Positions 1 to 8,148 of a DNA stretch of 58,309 nucleotides are shown here, in pieces. The stretch spans positions 1 to 58,309 of the forward strand of contig JAJZWS010000013.1 in assembly GCA_021846565.1 (NCBI GenBank), given 5' to 3'. How positions within the stretch are numbered: position 1 is the first letter of the stretch; each line of letters opens with the position of its first letter. Source of the DNA: Bacillota bacterium (GTDB lineage: Bacteria > Bacillota > Sulfobacillia > Sulfobacillales > JAIMBI01). The notes beneath the pieces are model-generated. The model searched no databases and was not told the origin of the DNA. It saw only the letters and a list, made by a program, of their open reading frames with translations. The position numbers and the translations under genes are program-made.

Positions 1-710
1 CGGTCGTCCAGCGCCAGCGTGCTGCCGGCGTACAGGGTGGCCAAGAGGCCCACCACCTGCGCGTTGATGTGAAACTGCGGCAGGGTGGACAGCCCCACCT
101 GGCCGCGCTCGAGGCGGTGATGCTGCGCGATGTGGGTTGCCGTGTGCGCGAGCCGCCCCGTGGACAGCTGCACGCCCTTGGAGTCGCCCGTGGTGCCCGA
201 CGTGAACAACAACACCGCTCCATGCACCGAGTCGCGCGGTACGGGCGCACCGGCACGCGGCCGGCGCCGCTGGGGCTGTGCCCACGCCGCGCCCTCGAGC
301 GGCCAGACCGGCACCGAACCGCTCCAAGGGGCATCCCCGGCGACGAGGGCGAGGCGCGGGTTGGCTTTTTGGGCCACCCGCGCCCGCTCGCCATCCGGCG
401 CATCCGGGTTCATCGGCACAGCGGTGGCCCCGGCCGACAGAATGCTCAAGTAGAGCAAGGAGAAGTTGAGCCCGTTGGGCAGGCACAACAGCACCCGGTC
501 GCCCCGGCGCACGCCAGAGCGGACCAGTGCCTGGCGCCATGCCGCCACCAGGCGTGCCGCTTCCTGATAGGTGACGCGCTGTCCGAGCCGCACATCCCAC
601 AGAAACAGGCGGTCGGGCTCGATGGCGGCCCAGGCGGCCAAACGCGCCTCAGGCGCCGCGCCCATCGGTCCCACCGTGCCCGTGGCGCCCATCGTCTCGT
701 CTGCTGGCAT
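1..710 (-). CDS. AMP-dependent acyl-CoA synthetase/ligase, 3' end missing
   Basis: Adenylate-forming enzyme that would activate a carboxylic acid with ATP and load it on CoA. The visible 236 codons hold the N-terminal part: a region like other acyl-CoA ligases (GVRRGDRVLLCLPNG, then MNPDAPD) and the P-loop-like signature LLFTSGTTGDSKGV around residue 175. The gene runs off the left edge, so the C-terminal domain is not seen. The ATG start at 708-710 is preceded by GGGAGGTG with 6 nt spacing. The substrate cannot be inferred. A second, complete family member (menE) lies at 28.5 kb and differs in sequence. Family call is firm, substrate unknown. Confidence 0.88.
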   Translation of the reverse strand, partial: MPADETMGATGTVGPMGAAPEARLAAWAAIEPDRLFLWDVRLGQRVTYQEAARLVAAWRQALVRSGVRRGDRVLLCLPNGLNFSLLYLSILSAGATAVPMNPDAPDGERARVAQKANPRLALVAGDAPWSGSVPVWPLEGAAWAQPQRRRPRAGAPVPRDSVHGAVLLFTSGTTGDSKGVQLSTGRLAHTATHIAQHHRLERGQVGLSTLPQFHINAQVVGLLATLYAGSTLALDD

Positions 711-822
711 AACGCACCTCCCACCCGGTCCGTCGGCTATTACCCTGTTAGGATAACCGCCAGACCCGATGGGAGGCTTCAAGAAACCCCAAAGATTAGC
801 TAAAGAACGGTTGAAGCTGCGC

Positions 823-2007
823 TTAGGCCCGCGTGAGGCGCCACTTGAGCGCCGGCGGCGGCAGGGCGCCTGTGGTACGCACATTCAGCTGCTGGCTTTG
901 GGATCCGGCGCTGACCGTCAGGGTTCCAATCCGGGTACCCGCGGCGATCGTCTTCGGGACGGGCCCGGGGGTGAACTTCAGGTGGACCACCATGCCGGGC
1001 CACGATATGAAAGAGACGCTGTGCCGCACGGTGGCAGCCACGGACGGGTGCCAGGCGGAGGTGACGCGGGCGGTTTCGTGGCCCGCCGCGAGCACCGTGG
1101 TGGTCGTGAGGACGGAGCTGCTGGCGTTGAGCATGCTCTTGCCAGCGTTCAGCGCGCTTTGCAGAATTTGAACGCCCCCCTGGCCCAGCACCGTGGCGAT
1201 AATCAACAGCCGATGCGTCCCCACCTGCCGATAGGCGGCAGCGACGTAGCAGCCGCCCGCCTGGGTGGTGCTGCCGGTCTTGACCCCGATGATGCCCGAC
1301 TGACCTAGGTCGTAGTTCACGTTGTACTGGACACCCCCGACCGGTAGCGTCACCTGGGGCATGGCGACGATGTGTCGAAACACGGGAATGGCCATGTCGC
1401 GTTCCGCCAGCACCGTCTGGTCGACGGCGGTCGACACCGTGGCGGGCGACACCCCGCTGGAATCGGCGTAGTACGTGTGGTTCATGCCCAGCTTCTTGGC
1501 CATGGCGTTCATTTGGGTCAAAAAGGCGGCGTTGCTGCCCGCCACCCACTGCGCCAGCATCGTGGCGATGTTGTCCCCCGATGGCAGCAGCAGCGCCTGC
1601 AGCATCTGGCGTTCGGTTAGCACTTCGCCCTGCGTTACCGGCACCACCGAGTCGCCGTTGGCTTTATCTTGTTGATACAGCGCCACGTCGGCCGCGCTGA
1701 CGGTAATCGAGGGGCCACTTTGACCCGTCGACAGTGGATGGGCCTTCAAGACCAAATACGCGGTCATCAGCTTGGCCAGGCTGGCGATGGCCTGGGGACG
1801 GGTGGAGCCGGCGTGTCCCACGACGCCGAGACCCTCGACGCCCAGCGCCGACTGGCCCTGGGTGGGCCACGCGAAGCTGGAGAGCGACCCGGGCACGCGA
1901 TATGTGGTGGCGGTCGTGGACTGCACGGCCAGCGCCGGCACCGGGCGCAGCAACTGAACAGCCAACAGCGCCACAATGATCACCAAAACAATGTAGAGGC
2001 GGTACAT
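823..2007 (-). CDS. D-alanyl-D-alanine carboxypeptidase (penicillin-binding protein, peptidase S11)
   Basis: Serine-type carboxypeptidase that trims the terminal D-Ala of peptidoglycan stem peptides outside the membrane. The 394-aa protein starts with a hydrophobic signal/anchor segment (about residues 5-28, ending ALA). It carries the three catalytic motifs: S76-L-A-K79, S143-G-D-N and K243-T-G. The second motif is usually S-G-N, so SGD is a small deviation. A C-terminal domain rich in beta strands follows from about residue 280, as in DacA/DacF proteins. ATG start at 2007, with GGGGAGA just upstream. It is separated from the acyl-CoA ligase by about 110 bp and is probably transcribed alone. 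Confidence 0.93.
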   Translation of the reverse strand: MYRLYIVLVIIVALLAVQLLRPVPALAVQSTTATTYRVPGSLSSFAWPTQGQSALGVEGLGVVGHAGSTRPQAIASLAKLMTAYLVLKAHPLSTGQSGPSITVSAADVALYQQDKANGDSVVPVTQGEVLTERQMLQALLLPSGDNIATMLAQWVAGSNAAFLTQMNAMAKKLGMNHTYYADSSGVSPATVSTAVDQTVLAERDMAIPVFRHIVAMPQVTLPVGGVQYNVNYDLGQSGIIGVKTGSTTQAGGCYVAAAYRQVGTHRLLIIATVLGQGGVQILQSALNAGKSMLNASSSVLTTTTVLAAGHETARVTSAWHPSVAATVRHSVSFISWPGMVVHLKFTPGPVPKTIAAGTRIGTLTVSAGSQSQQLNVRTTGALPPPALKWRLTRA

Positions 2008-2173
2008 GACATTCTCCCCTGAGGCCGCGGACGGCTAATTTGCACGCGATGACACGGTACTACGGACGGCCGTCCCTGGCCAGTCCTGACACCGTGGTGA
2101 TTCCTGGCACGTACAACGCCGCCCGCGGCCGTCAGGTAACACCGCCCGCGGTGCGCGGCAAGATCGCGAGGGG

Positions 2174-2362
2174 CTAAAAGTCAAAGGGCGCCCAAAAACG
2201 CCAGCCGCAGACGCAGTGCTCCTCGCAGCGCTGGCACCCCGAGCAGAAATGGGCGCCACAGCGGTCGTCGCCGCACTGCCGGCACTGGTACTCGGCCGGG
2301 CTGCCACACTGGCACGCCGGGCTGAAGCCTCCGGGTCCGGGCCCCCAATTGGTGGTGTTCAT
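2174..2362 (-). CDS. Small cysteine-rich protein with a B-box-like zinc finger
   Basis: A 62-aa protein, 10 of its residues cysteine. The order C-x-C, C-x2-C, C-x2-H, then C-x2-C and C-x-C near the end resembles a B-box type zinc finger (pattern within CGSPAEYQCRQCGDDRC and GAHFC). There is no membrane segment. A GTG at 2368 is in frame, but it would sit directly on the GGAGGG ribosome site; the ATG at 2362 lies 5 nt after it and is the better start. Codon use is like the neighbours. The function is unknown; a structural zinc protein or protein-interaction module is likely. The gene lies alone between dacA-like and the dehydratase gene. Confidence 0.7.
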   Translation of the reverse strand: MNTTNWGPGPGGFSPACQCGSPAEYQCRQCGDDRCGAHFCSGCQRCEEHCVCGWRFWAPFDF

Positions 2363-2417
2363 AGACACCCTCCCCTGGTCGGTCGATTGCGACTAGCATG
2401 GCGACCAGGAGCGGGGG

Positions 2418-3383
2418 CTATGCGGACAAAAGTTGAGCCAGCACCGATGGCGCGACATTGCCGCCCGACAGCACGGCGACCGTCCTGGTGCCCGCGAGGG
2501 GGCTCGGCCGCTGCCACGCGTAGGCGGCGGCGGCCGCGCCCGACGGCTCGACCACGGTTTTGACATGCGTCAGCAACAGGATCAGAGCCTGAACGATGGC
2601 CGCGTCGGACACGGTCACCAGGTCGTCCACCAGCCGCTCGATCATGGGATAAGTCAGTTCGCCGGGCACGACCGTCCGGAGCCCGTCCGCAATGGTGATG
2701 CCGGCTGGAATGGCGAGCCGCCGACCGGCCTGGCGGGACAGGAACGCCGCCGCTGACCCTTCGGGTTCGACGCCAATCACGCGCACGCTCGGCCGGGCCG
2801 CCTTGACGGCGGTGGCGATGCCGCTGATGAGACCCCCGCCCCCAATGGGGACCAGAATCACCTCGACGTCCGGCACCTGCTGAAGAATTTCTAGGCCCAC
2901 CGTGGCTTGGCCCGCCAGCACCTCGGGATGGTCATAGGGCGGAACATAATCCCATCCGTCCTCTGCCGCGAGCTGCTCCGCCCGCAGGAGCCGCTCGGCA
3001 CTTTTGGGGCCGACGCGCTCCACGGTCGCGCCGTAGGCTTCGGCGGCCGCGATCTTGGCTGGACTAGCGTCACTGGGCACCACGATGTGGGCGGCTAGAC
3101 CGGTCATCCGCGCTGCCAGCGCGACCGCTCCCCCGTGGTTGCCACTGGACGCCGTCACCACGCCACGGCGCACGCCGCGCTCCGCCAATTGGGACACCAA
3201 GTTGTAGGCGCCCCGAAACTTAAAGGCCCCTGCCCGCTGCAGGTTCTCCGCCTTCAACCCCAGGTGGAGGCCATAGCGCTCGTCCAAGAGCCGGCTGGTC
3301 AGGATCGGCGTCAAGTGGGCCATTCCCGCGAGGCGGACGCGTGCCGCTTCGATGCGTTCGGCGGGCAAGACGCCAGCGCTCAA
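2418..3383 (-). CDS. Threonine/serine dehydratase-like PLP enzyme (fold type II)
   Basis: PLP-dependent enzyme of the threonine dehydratase / serine racemase family, which deaminates or racemises hydroxy-amino acids in the cytosol. The 321-aa protein has the Schiff-base lysine in GAFKFRGAYN (K55), the cofactor phosphate loop GGGGLISG and the substrate loop SSGNHGG, where most relatives have SSGNHAQ. There is no C-terminal ACT domain, so it resembles the catabolic or racemase type rather than biosynthetic IlvA. The start is a TTG at 3383 that overlaps the upstream gene's stop as TTGA, implying translational coupling with the 141-aa hypothetical gene. Exact substrate uncertain. Confidence 0.85.
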   Translation of the reverse strand: MSAGVLPAERIEAARVRLAGMAHLTPILTSRLLDERYGLHLGLKAENLQRAGAFKFRGAYNLVSQLAERGVRRGVVTASSGNHGGAVALAARMTGLAAHIVVPSDASPAKIAAAEAYGATVERVGPKSAERLLRAEQLAAEDGWDYVPPYDHPEVLAGQATVGLEILQQVPDVEVILVPIGGGGLISGIATAVKAARPSVRVIGVEPEGSAAAFLSRQAGRRLAIPAGITIADGLRTVVPGELTYPMIERLVDDLVTVSDAAIVQALILLLTHVKTVVEPSGAAAAAYAWQRPSPLAGTRTVAVLSGGNVAPSVLAQLLSA

Positions 3384-3805
3384 AACTGCAGTTCCCACTG
3401 CACCGGCGGGCTGTCGACCGGGTGTGCGCTGGCCACGCGGTCCACCGATACTCGACGGCGCTTGGCCCCCGTCTTGATTCCCACCGAAAAGGCGCGCGTA
3501 TCGTAGACGACGGACTTCGGGTGATACTCGGTCCAGATGGCCCGCAGCACCTCCACCAAGTCCGGGCCAGCTAGTGCCCAGTCGCTTGCCGTCAGCTGGG
3601 TGAAGTATTTGTGGTGCCACATCGTAAGGCGCACGGTGAATTTGTCCAGCCAGACAACCGTCTGTGAGCGCTCGCCAAATCCGTGGGCGGTCAGTGCCCG
3701 TGTGAGCGCCACAGCATCCGAATGGGCGGGCCGCCAAACCACCAAATCCACCGAGAGGCTGGCCGCTTGCGGCGCCACCGTTGGTTTCTCATCATGCAGA
3801 CGCAC
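3380..3805 (-). CDS. Hypothetical protein coupled to the dehydratase gene
   Basis: A 141-aa protein I do not recognise. It is soluble, with many Trp/His residues and a basic patch (KTGAKRRRVSVDRV) near residue 115. It shares a 4-nt TTGA overlap with the downstream PLP enzyme, so the two are co-translated. ATG at 3805. Codon use matches its neighbours and there is no competing frame of similar quality, which supports it being real. Function not assignable. Confidence 0.65.
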   Translation of the reverse strand: MRLHDEKPTVAPQAASLSVDLVVWRPAHSDAVALTRALTAHGFGERSQTVVWLDKFTVRLTMWHHKYFTQLTASDWALAGPDLVEVLRAIWTEYHPKSVVYDTRAFSVGIKTGAKRRRVSVDRVASAHPVDSPPVQWELQF

Positions 3806-4316
3806 GGTTCATCCCCTCGCGGCCCAAGGGCCCAAAGTGCGGAAAGCGATCTGGGCACGGTGCCACACCCCCCTCGGAGGAACCCGGCCCGGTCCGCTTC
3901 AGTTCAGTATACTCCGGATAATCCGGGACAGCGGCCGCGGGGTTATGCGAGGTCGGCAGGAGGCGACCGTCGGAGGGCCAGTCGATTAGGCTCGCGCCGT
4001 CCCCGGGGAGAGACCGCCCTGACGCACAACAACCCCCGAGCGCCAGACGGAGGAGGTGGGGGGCACGGCCCCCGCTTCGGCCGCCTCCGCCAGGGTGAAC
4101 CGGTGGCCTCGCGGCACAGCCCAGCGCCACACCTCTGTGCGGCGTCGGACGACCCCGGGTGCCACGAGATTCGGAGCTCCCTCGCCGATGAGGTTCACCT
4201 TCCGCCTGTTTGTCTCGCGGACCAGCGAACGAGGACTGAGACGCGCGCAGGATCCGTCCACAGACCAGGCGGCCGCGACTAGCGGCATCGTCGTGCGCGG
4301 GCGCCGTGTCCGCCGA
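3806..4316. other. 511-bp stretch without a convincing gene
   Basis: Open frames exist on both strands. On the minus strand a 100-codon frame (3986-4288) includes RRRTEVWRWAVPRGHRFTLA, which looks protein-like, but it has no good ribosome site and matches no family I know. It may be a decayed gene. A run of C/G-rich sequence near 3850-3900 could hold the promoter of the 141-aa gene. Nothing else is supported. Confidence 0.4.
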
Positions 4317-5240
4317 TTACGATGGCGGCGCGGGGGGGCGGTGGTCCACGCGGGGCGAGGACACCACGCGGCTGTACGGAGGGACGCTGTCGGTCAGCCA
4401 CACGTTGCCACCCACTTCCGAATGATGGCCGACGACCGTGTGTCCTCCCAAAATCGTGGCCTCGGCGTACACGGTCACATGGTCCTCCAGCGTCGGATGG
4501 CGCTTGGGCTCCCGCACGACGTGGCCGTCCGCGTCGCGGGGAAAGCTAAGAGCACCCAGCGTCACCCCCTGGTACACGGTGACGCCCGATCCCACCGTGG
4601 TGGTTTCGCCAATGACGACGCCAGTGCCGTGGTCGATGAAGAACCGGGGGCCAATCGCTGCCCCGGGATGAATGTCGATGCCGGTCTGGCTGTGGGCCCA
4701 CTCGGACAGCGTGCGCGGCAGGAGCGGCACCTGCAGCTCCCAAAGACGGTGGGCGGCGCGGTAGACCAGCGTCGCGAGAAAGCCGGGATAGGTGGTGATC
4801 ACCTCCGCGACGCTGTCTGTGGCCGGATCGCCATGCACGGCCGCCTCGGCGTCCTGCATTAGCGTATCGCGCAGGGCCGGCAGGCCGCCCAGGAACTGCT
4901 GGGTCGTGTCCACAGCCCGGGGGAGCTCGGGACAGAGTACCTCGGCCGGACAGGCGTGGGGCGTCAGGTCATGCACCAAATGCGCGAGGGTCCAGCCCGC
5001 CCGCCCCAACACCCAGAGCCGATGACCGGCCCCAAGGCTGCCGTGTCCGCCCAGCCGGTCGGCGAAGTGCTCGGGAAACAGCAGGTGCGCCACGTCGGCA
5101 ATCAGATCGGCGGCCACGGTCCGGTCCAACACCGGACGGTGTCCCGCGCCCGGCTCGCCGCCCAGCGCCCGGGCCACCGCATCGAGATGGGCGATCCAGC
5201 CGCCCATCCAGCCTTCCGGCGCCGCGTGGGGAGTCGTCAT
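4317..5240 (-). CDS. cysE: Serine O-acetyltransferase
   Basis: Acetylates L-serine with acetyl-CoA, the first step of cysteine synthesis; the product is used by cysteine synthase (a cysK-like gene is at 36.96 kb). The 307-aa protein has an alpha-helical N-terminal domain and a C-terminal left-handed beta helix. Diagnostic stretches are YPGFLATLVYRAAHRLW, HSQTGIDIHPGA (H191) and FIDHGTGVVIGET with the catalytic Asp-His pair at D203/H204. It resembles the EpsC/long form of the family. ATG at 5240 with a G-rich ribosome site. The N-terminus is somewhat longer than in B. subtilis CysE. It is a single gene with about 165 bp upstream before the transporter gene. Confidence 0.93.
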   Translation of the reverse strand: MTTPHAAPEGWMGGWIAHLDAVARALGGEPGAGHRPVLDRTVAADLIADVAHLLFPEHFADRLGGHGSLGAGHRLWVLGRAGWTLAHLVHDLTPHACPAEVLCPELPRAVDTTQQFLGGLPALRDTLMQDAEAAVHGDPATDSVAEVITTYPGFLATLVYRAAHRLWELQVPLLPRTLSEWAHSQTGIDIHPGAAIGPRFFIDHGTGVVIGETTTVGSGVTVYQGVTLGALSFPRDADGHVVREPKRHPTLEDHVTVYAEATILGGHTVVGHHSEVGGNVWLTDSVPPYSRVVSSPRVDHRPPAPPS

Positions 5241-5406
5241 GGGGCCGTCCCCCGCTCTGCCATGGCGCGCTCACCGTCCCGTCGCATCTGCATCGCGCCA
5301 GCTCCCTTCAGTCCGACCCGGGCTGCTCCCGGACCAGAATGCCTTAATTGTGCCACGGCGGGCGAGCGTCGGTCCCCTCATGCGCAATCGACATTGGACT
5401 AGGCGG

Positions 5407-6615
5407 TTACAGCCAGGCGGCGGCGGCCAGCGCCAGGAACACCGCCGCCAACGCCACCCACACGAGCCGCTGCCACGGCTGATTGGCGAGCCGCCCCACC
5501 AGCGACGCGTCGTTGGTCAAACTGCCCAGAAACACCAGCATGATAGGCATCAGAAGCGCGGCCAGCGCCTGGGCGAACAACGCCAGGAATCCCTGGTGCC
5601 AGCCGGGCACCACCACCAGGGCCGCCGCCGCCAACAGCGAGCCCGCCTGAATGGTGCACCGGCGCCGCCGTTGGGTGGCCGGCTCGGCCGGAAACGCCTC
5701 GGTGACCATCCAACTCGACGAAAAGCCAATGGTGACCGCGGCCAGGAGTCCTGCGTCGAACAACCCCACGGCAAACAGGTCGGTCACGCCTGGCCCGGCG
5801 TTGACCCCCATCCACTGGAGGGGATTGAATACGTTCCCGGGGCTGCCGTGCAGGGAGGCGCCGATCCAAAGTACCACCGTGGCCATGGCCATTTGCACCA
5901 GCACGCCCACGAGCAGGTCAAAGCGGCCGCGGCGCACCTCCCACACCTTCATGCCACGGGCGACGACGGCGTTTTCCTGCCAGTACACCATCCAGGGCGC
6001 CACCGCATTGCCTGCCATGGCCAGCAGGAGAAAGTTGGTGTCGGCGGCGGGCGGTGCCAGCTTCCAGGGGCTTTCGACGCCGTGTCCCGCTGGCAGCCAG
6101 AACAACGCCGCGACAAAGGCGAGGTTCAAAACGCCCACGACCAGCAACAGGCGCTCCAGCGACTGGTAACGGCGCCGCGTCGCAATGGCGGCCGTGACCG
6201 CCACCGCCACGCCCCCGGCGGCCGGAAACGGCATGCCAGCCCACTGCAGCGCCAGCGCCATGCCGGACACTTCGGTGGCCAGCACGATCACGTTCAAGGC
6301 GTGCAACAGCAGGGCCTGCAACTGGGCGGCGCCACTGCCGAGCCGGTCGCCGACGAGGCGCTGAAAGGGGATCCGAGTTGCCAGCGCGAGGCGAAGCGCC
6401 ATGTCCTGAATGAACACGGTGGCCGCCCCCATCGCCAGCAGCGCTGGAATGAACAACCTGAGCTCGTGTTGAGCTCCGGTCAGCAGGTACGACATCATGC
6501 CCCCGGCATCGTTGTCAGCCATCAGACCCAGAATGCCCGGGCCTAGCGCCGCGAGCGCCACCATGACCGAGCGCGAGAGCCAAAACGGCCGAGGTGGGGG
6601 GATCGGGGAATCCAA
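5407..6615 (-). CDS. Nramp-related divalent metal transporter, likely Mg-type (NRMT-like)
   Basis: Polytopic membrane protein of 402 aa with about 11 hydrophobic helices, belonging to the Nramp (SLC11) superfamily. Helix 1 carries LMADNDAGGMMSY (D34-N-D-A-G-G) in place of the usual DPGN. Helix 6 carries GNAVAPW, so the metal-binding methionine of Mn/Fe Nramps is alanine (A206). Known Nramp-related magnesium transporters show this Met-to-Ala change, so Mg2+ (or Mn2+) is the inferred substrate. The start is a TTG at 6615, 7 nt after AAGGGGGG; the next ATG (codon 18) lacks such a site. It is transcribed divergently from the amidohydrolase gene. Confidence 0.82.
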   Translation of the reverse strand: MDSPIPPPRPFWLSRSVMVALAALGPGILGLMADNDAGGMMSYLLTGAQHELRLFIPALLAMGAATVFIQDMALRLALATRIPFQRLVGDRLGSGAAQLQALLLHALNVIVLATEVSGMALALQWAGMPFPAAGGVAVAVTAAIATRRRYQSLERLLLVVGVLNLAFVAALFWLPAGHGVESPWKLAPPAADTNFLLLAMAGNAVAPWMVYWQENAVVARGMKVWEVRRGRFDLLVGVLVQMAMATVVLWIGASLHGSPGNVFNPLQWMGVNAGPGVTDLFAVGLFDAGLLAAVTIGFSSSWMVTEAFPAEPATQRRRRCTIQAGSLLAAAALVVVPGWHQGFLALFAQALAALLMPIMLVFLGSLTNDASLVGRLANQPWQRLVWVALAAVFLALAAAAWL

Positions 6616-6745
6616 TCACGCGCCCCCCTTCGGGCGCATGGTATGGCGCTCGAGGAGGGTCGGTGCGGCCGCAGCCCTGGCTCGCCAATCTGTTAGGATG
6701 CGAAGACTAAGGACGGACGGGTGCGGGCCGGAGGGGGAGATGGGC

Positions 6746-8092
6746 ATGGAGGGCCCCGCAGAGAGGGGGCCGCGGTTGCCCGGAACGGTTTGGCTGCCTG
6801 ATTGGCTCTACGCCGACGGTGCGATGCGGGCCGGGTGGGCCGTGGCCGTGGCCGGCGGACAGCTGGCGGCCGTCGGCCCGGCGCCCGAGGTACTGGCTGC
6901 GCATGCCGGGTGGCGGCTGGAGCGGCTGGGGGACCGCCTTTTGCTCCCGGGCAGCATCAACGGACATAGTCACAGTTTTCAGATCCTCATGCGCGGGATG
7001 GGGGAGGATGACGATTTCTTCGGGTGGCGGTCGGGCGTCTTGTACCCCGTGTCCCAGAGGTTGTCGCGCGAGGAGATCGGCCTCGCGGCGGAGTTGGCCT
7101 ATGCAGACATGCTGCGCCATGGCGTAACGACCGTGGCCGACTTCTTTTATCTGAACGACCAGGGTATCGAAAACGCGCTCGTCGTCGCGGCGGCCGCGCG
7201 GCGCGTCGGCATGCGATTGGTGCTGGCGCGGACCTTCTACGACTGGGAGGGCGCCCCCGCCCGGTATCGGGAAACCCCGGCCCAGGCGCGCCAGCACACC
7301 CTGGAATTGGCCGCTGCGCTTCGGGGCGATCCGCTGGTGACGGTGCAGGTGGCGCCGCACAGCCCGCACGGCGCCTCGGCCGCCATGTTCGCGGCCGCGG
7401 TCGCCACAGCCGAGGAGCTGGACACCCCGCTCCATGTGCACGTGGCGGAGGGGGCGTATGAGCGCGAGCAGGTGCTGGCGGCGCACGGCGTGTCGCCGGT
7501 GGCCTGGCTGGACCAGGTGGGGGCGCTTGGCTCCCGCTCTGTGTTGATCCACGCGGTGTGGACCGATGAGGCTGACTGGGAGCTTATACGGGAACGGGGG
7601 GCCGCCGTCATCCACAATCCGGCCAGCAACATGATTCTGGGCGACGGGATCGCTCCGTTGCCGGCTCTGTTGGCGCGGGGCATTCGCGTGGGCCTCGGGA
7701 CCGACGGCGGCTGTACCAACGACCGCTCGAGCGTGCTGGATGAGATGCGCATGGCGGCGCTGTTGCAGAAGGTGCAGGCGAGAAACGGCCAGGCACTGGA
7801 CGCGGTGACGGCATTTCGCCTGGGGACGGAGGCAGGCGCGGACGCGCTGGGACTCTCCACCGGCCGGCTGGTGCCGGGATGCGCGGCGGACGCATTTACG
7901 GTGAACCTCCGCGACCTATCCCTGCTTCCCGGCCCGCCCACCATCCGGCACGTGGTGTACGCGCTGTCCGCCACCGCGGTGGACACGGTTTGGGTGGCCG
8001 GCCGGTCCGTGGTGGAGCACGGCCGACCGGTGCACCTGGACCCCGCGCGGGTGGCGTGGGCATCGGGCTGGCAGCGGGAACGGGGGTACTGA
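6746..8092 (+). CDS. Metal-dependent amidohydrolase / deaminase family protein
   Basis: Cytosolic hydrolase of the amidohydrolase superfamily (448 aa), in the branch with formimidoylglutamate deiminase, guanine deaminase and adenosyl/thiomethyladenosine deaminase. Visible metal ligands: NGHSHS (H74, H76), the later His in LHVHVAEG, a His in LIHAVW and the Asp in GLGTDGG. An N-terminal and C-terminal beta sandwich flank the barrel. The ATG at 6746 lies 8 nt after GGAGGGGG; an ATG at 6740 is too close to it. The insertion GEDDDFFGWRSGV after the HxH motif recalls HutF, but no hut genes are nearby. Substrate undecided. Confidence 0.86.
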   Translation: MEGPAERGPRLPGTVWLPDWLYADGAMRAGWAVAVAGGQLAAVGPAPEVLAAHAGWRLERLGDRLLLPGSINGHSHSFQILMRGMGEDDDFFGWRSGVLYPVSQRLSREEIGLAAELAYADMLRHGVTTVADFFYLNDQGIENALVVAAAARRVGMRLVLARTFYDWEGAPARYRETPAQARQHTLELAAALRGDPLVTVQVAPHSPHGASAAMFAAAVATAEELDTPLHVHVAEGAYEREQVLAAHGVSPVAWLDQVGALGSRSVLIHAVWTDEADWELIRERGAAVIHNPASNMILGDGIAPLPALLARGIRVGLGTDGGCTNDRSSVLDEMRMAALLQKVQARNGQALDAVTAFRLGTEAGADALGLSTGRLVPGCAADAFTVNLRDLSLLPGPPTIRHVVYALSATAVDTVWVAGRSVVEHGRPVHLDPARVAWASGWQRERGY

Positions 8093-8148
8093 CAGGAATC
8101 GGGCTGTGTTTGGCGAAAGGGGGCTCTACGACGCCGGAGACGGGTGGG

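Noticed and set aside
6497-6745. N-terminal extension of the amidohydrolase to 6497
   Set aside because: It overlaps the divergent transporter gene and has no ribosome site; the ATG at 6746 follows GGAGGGGG at the right distance.
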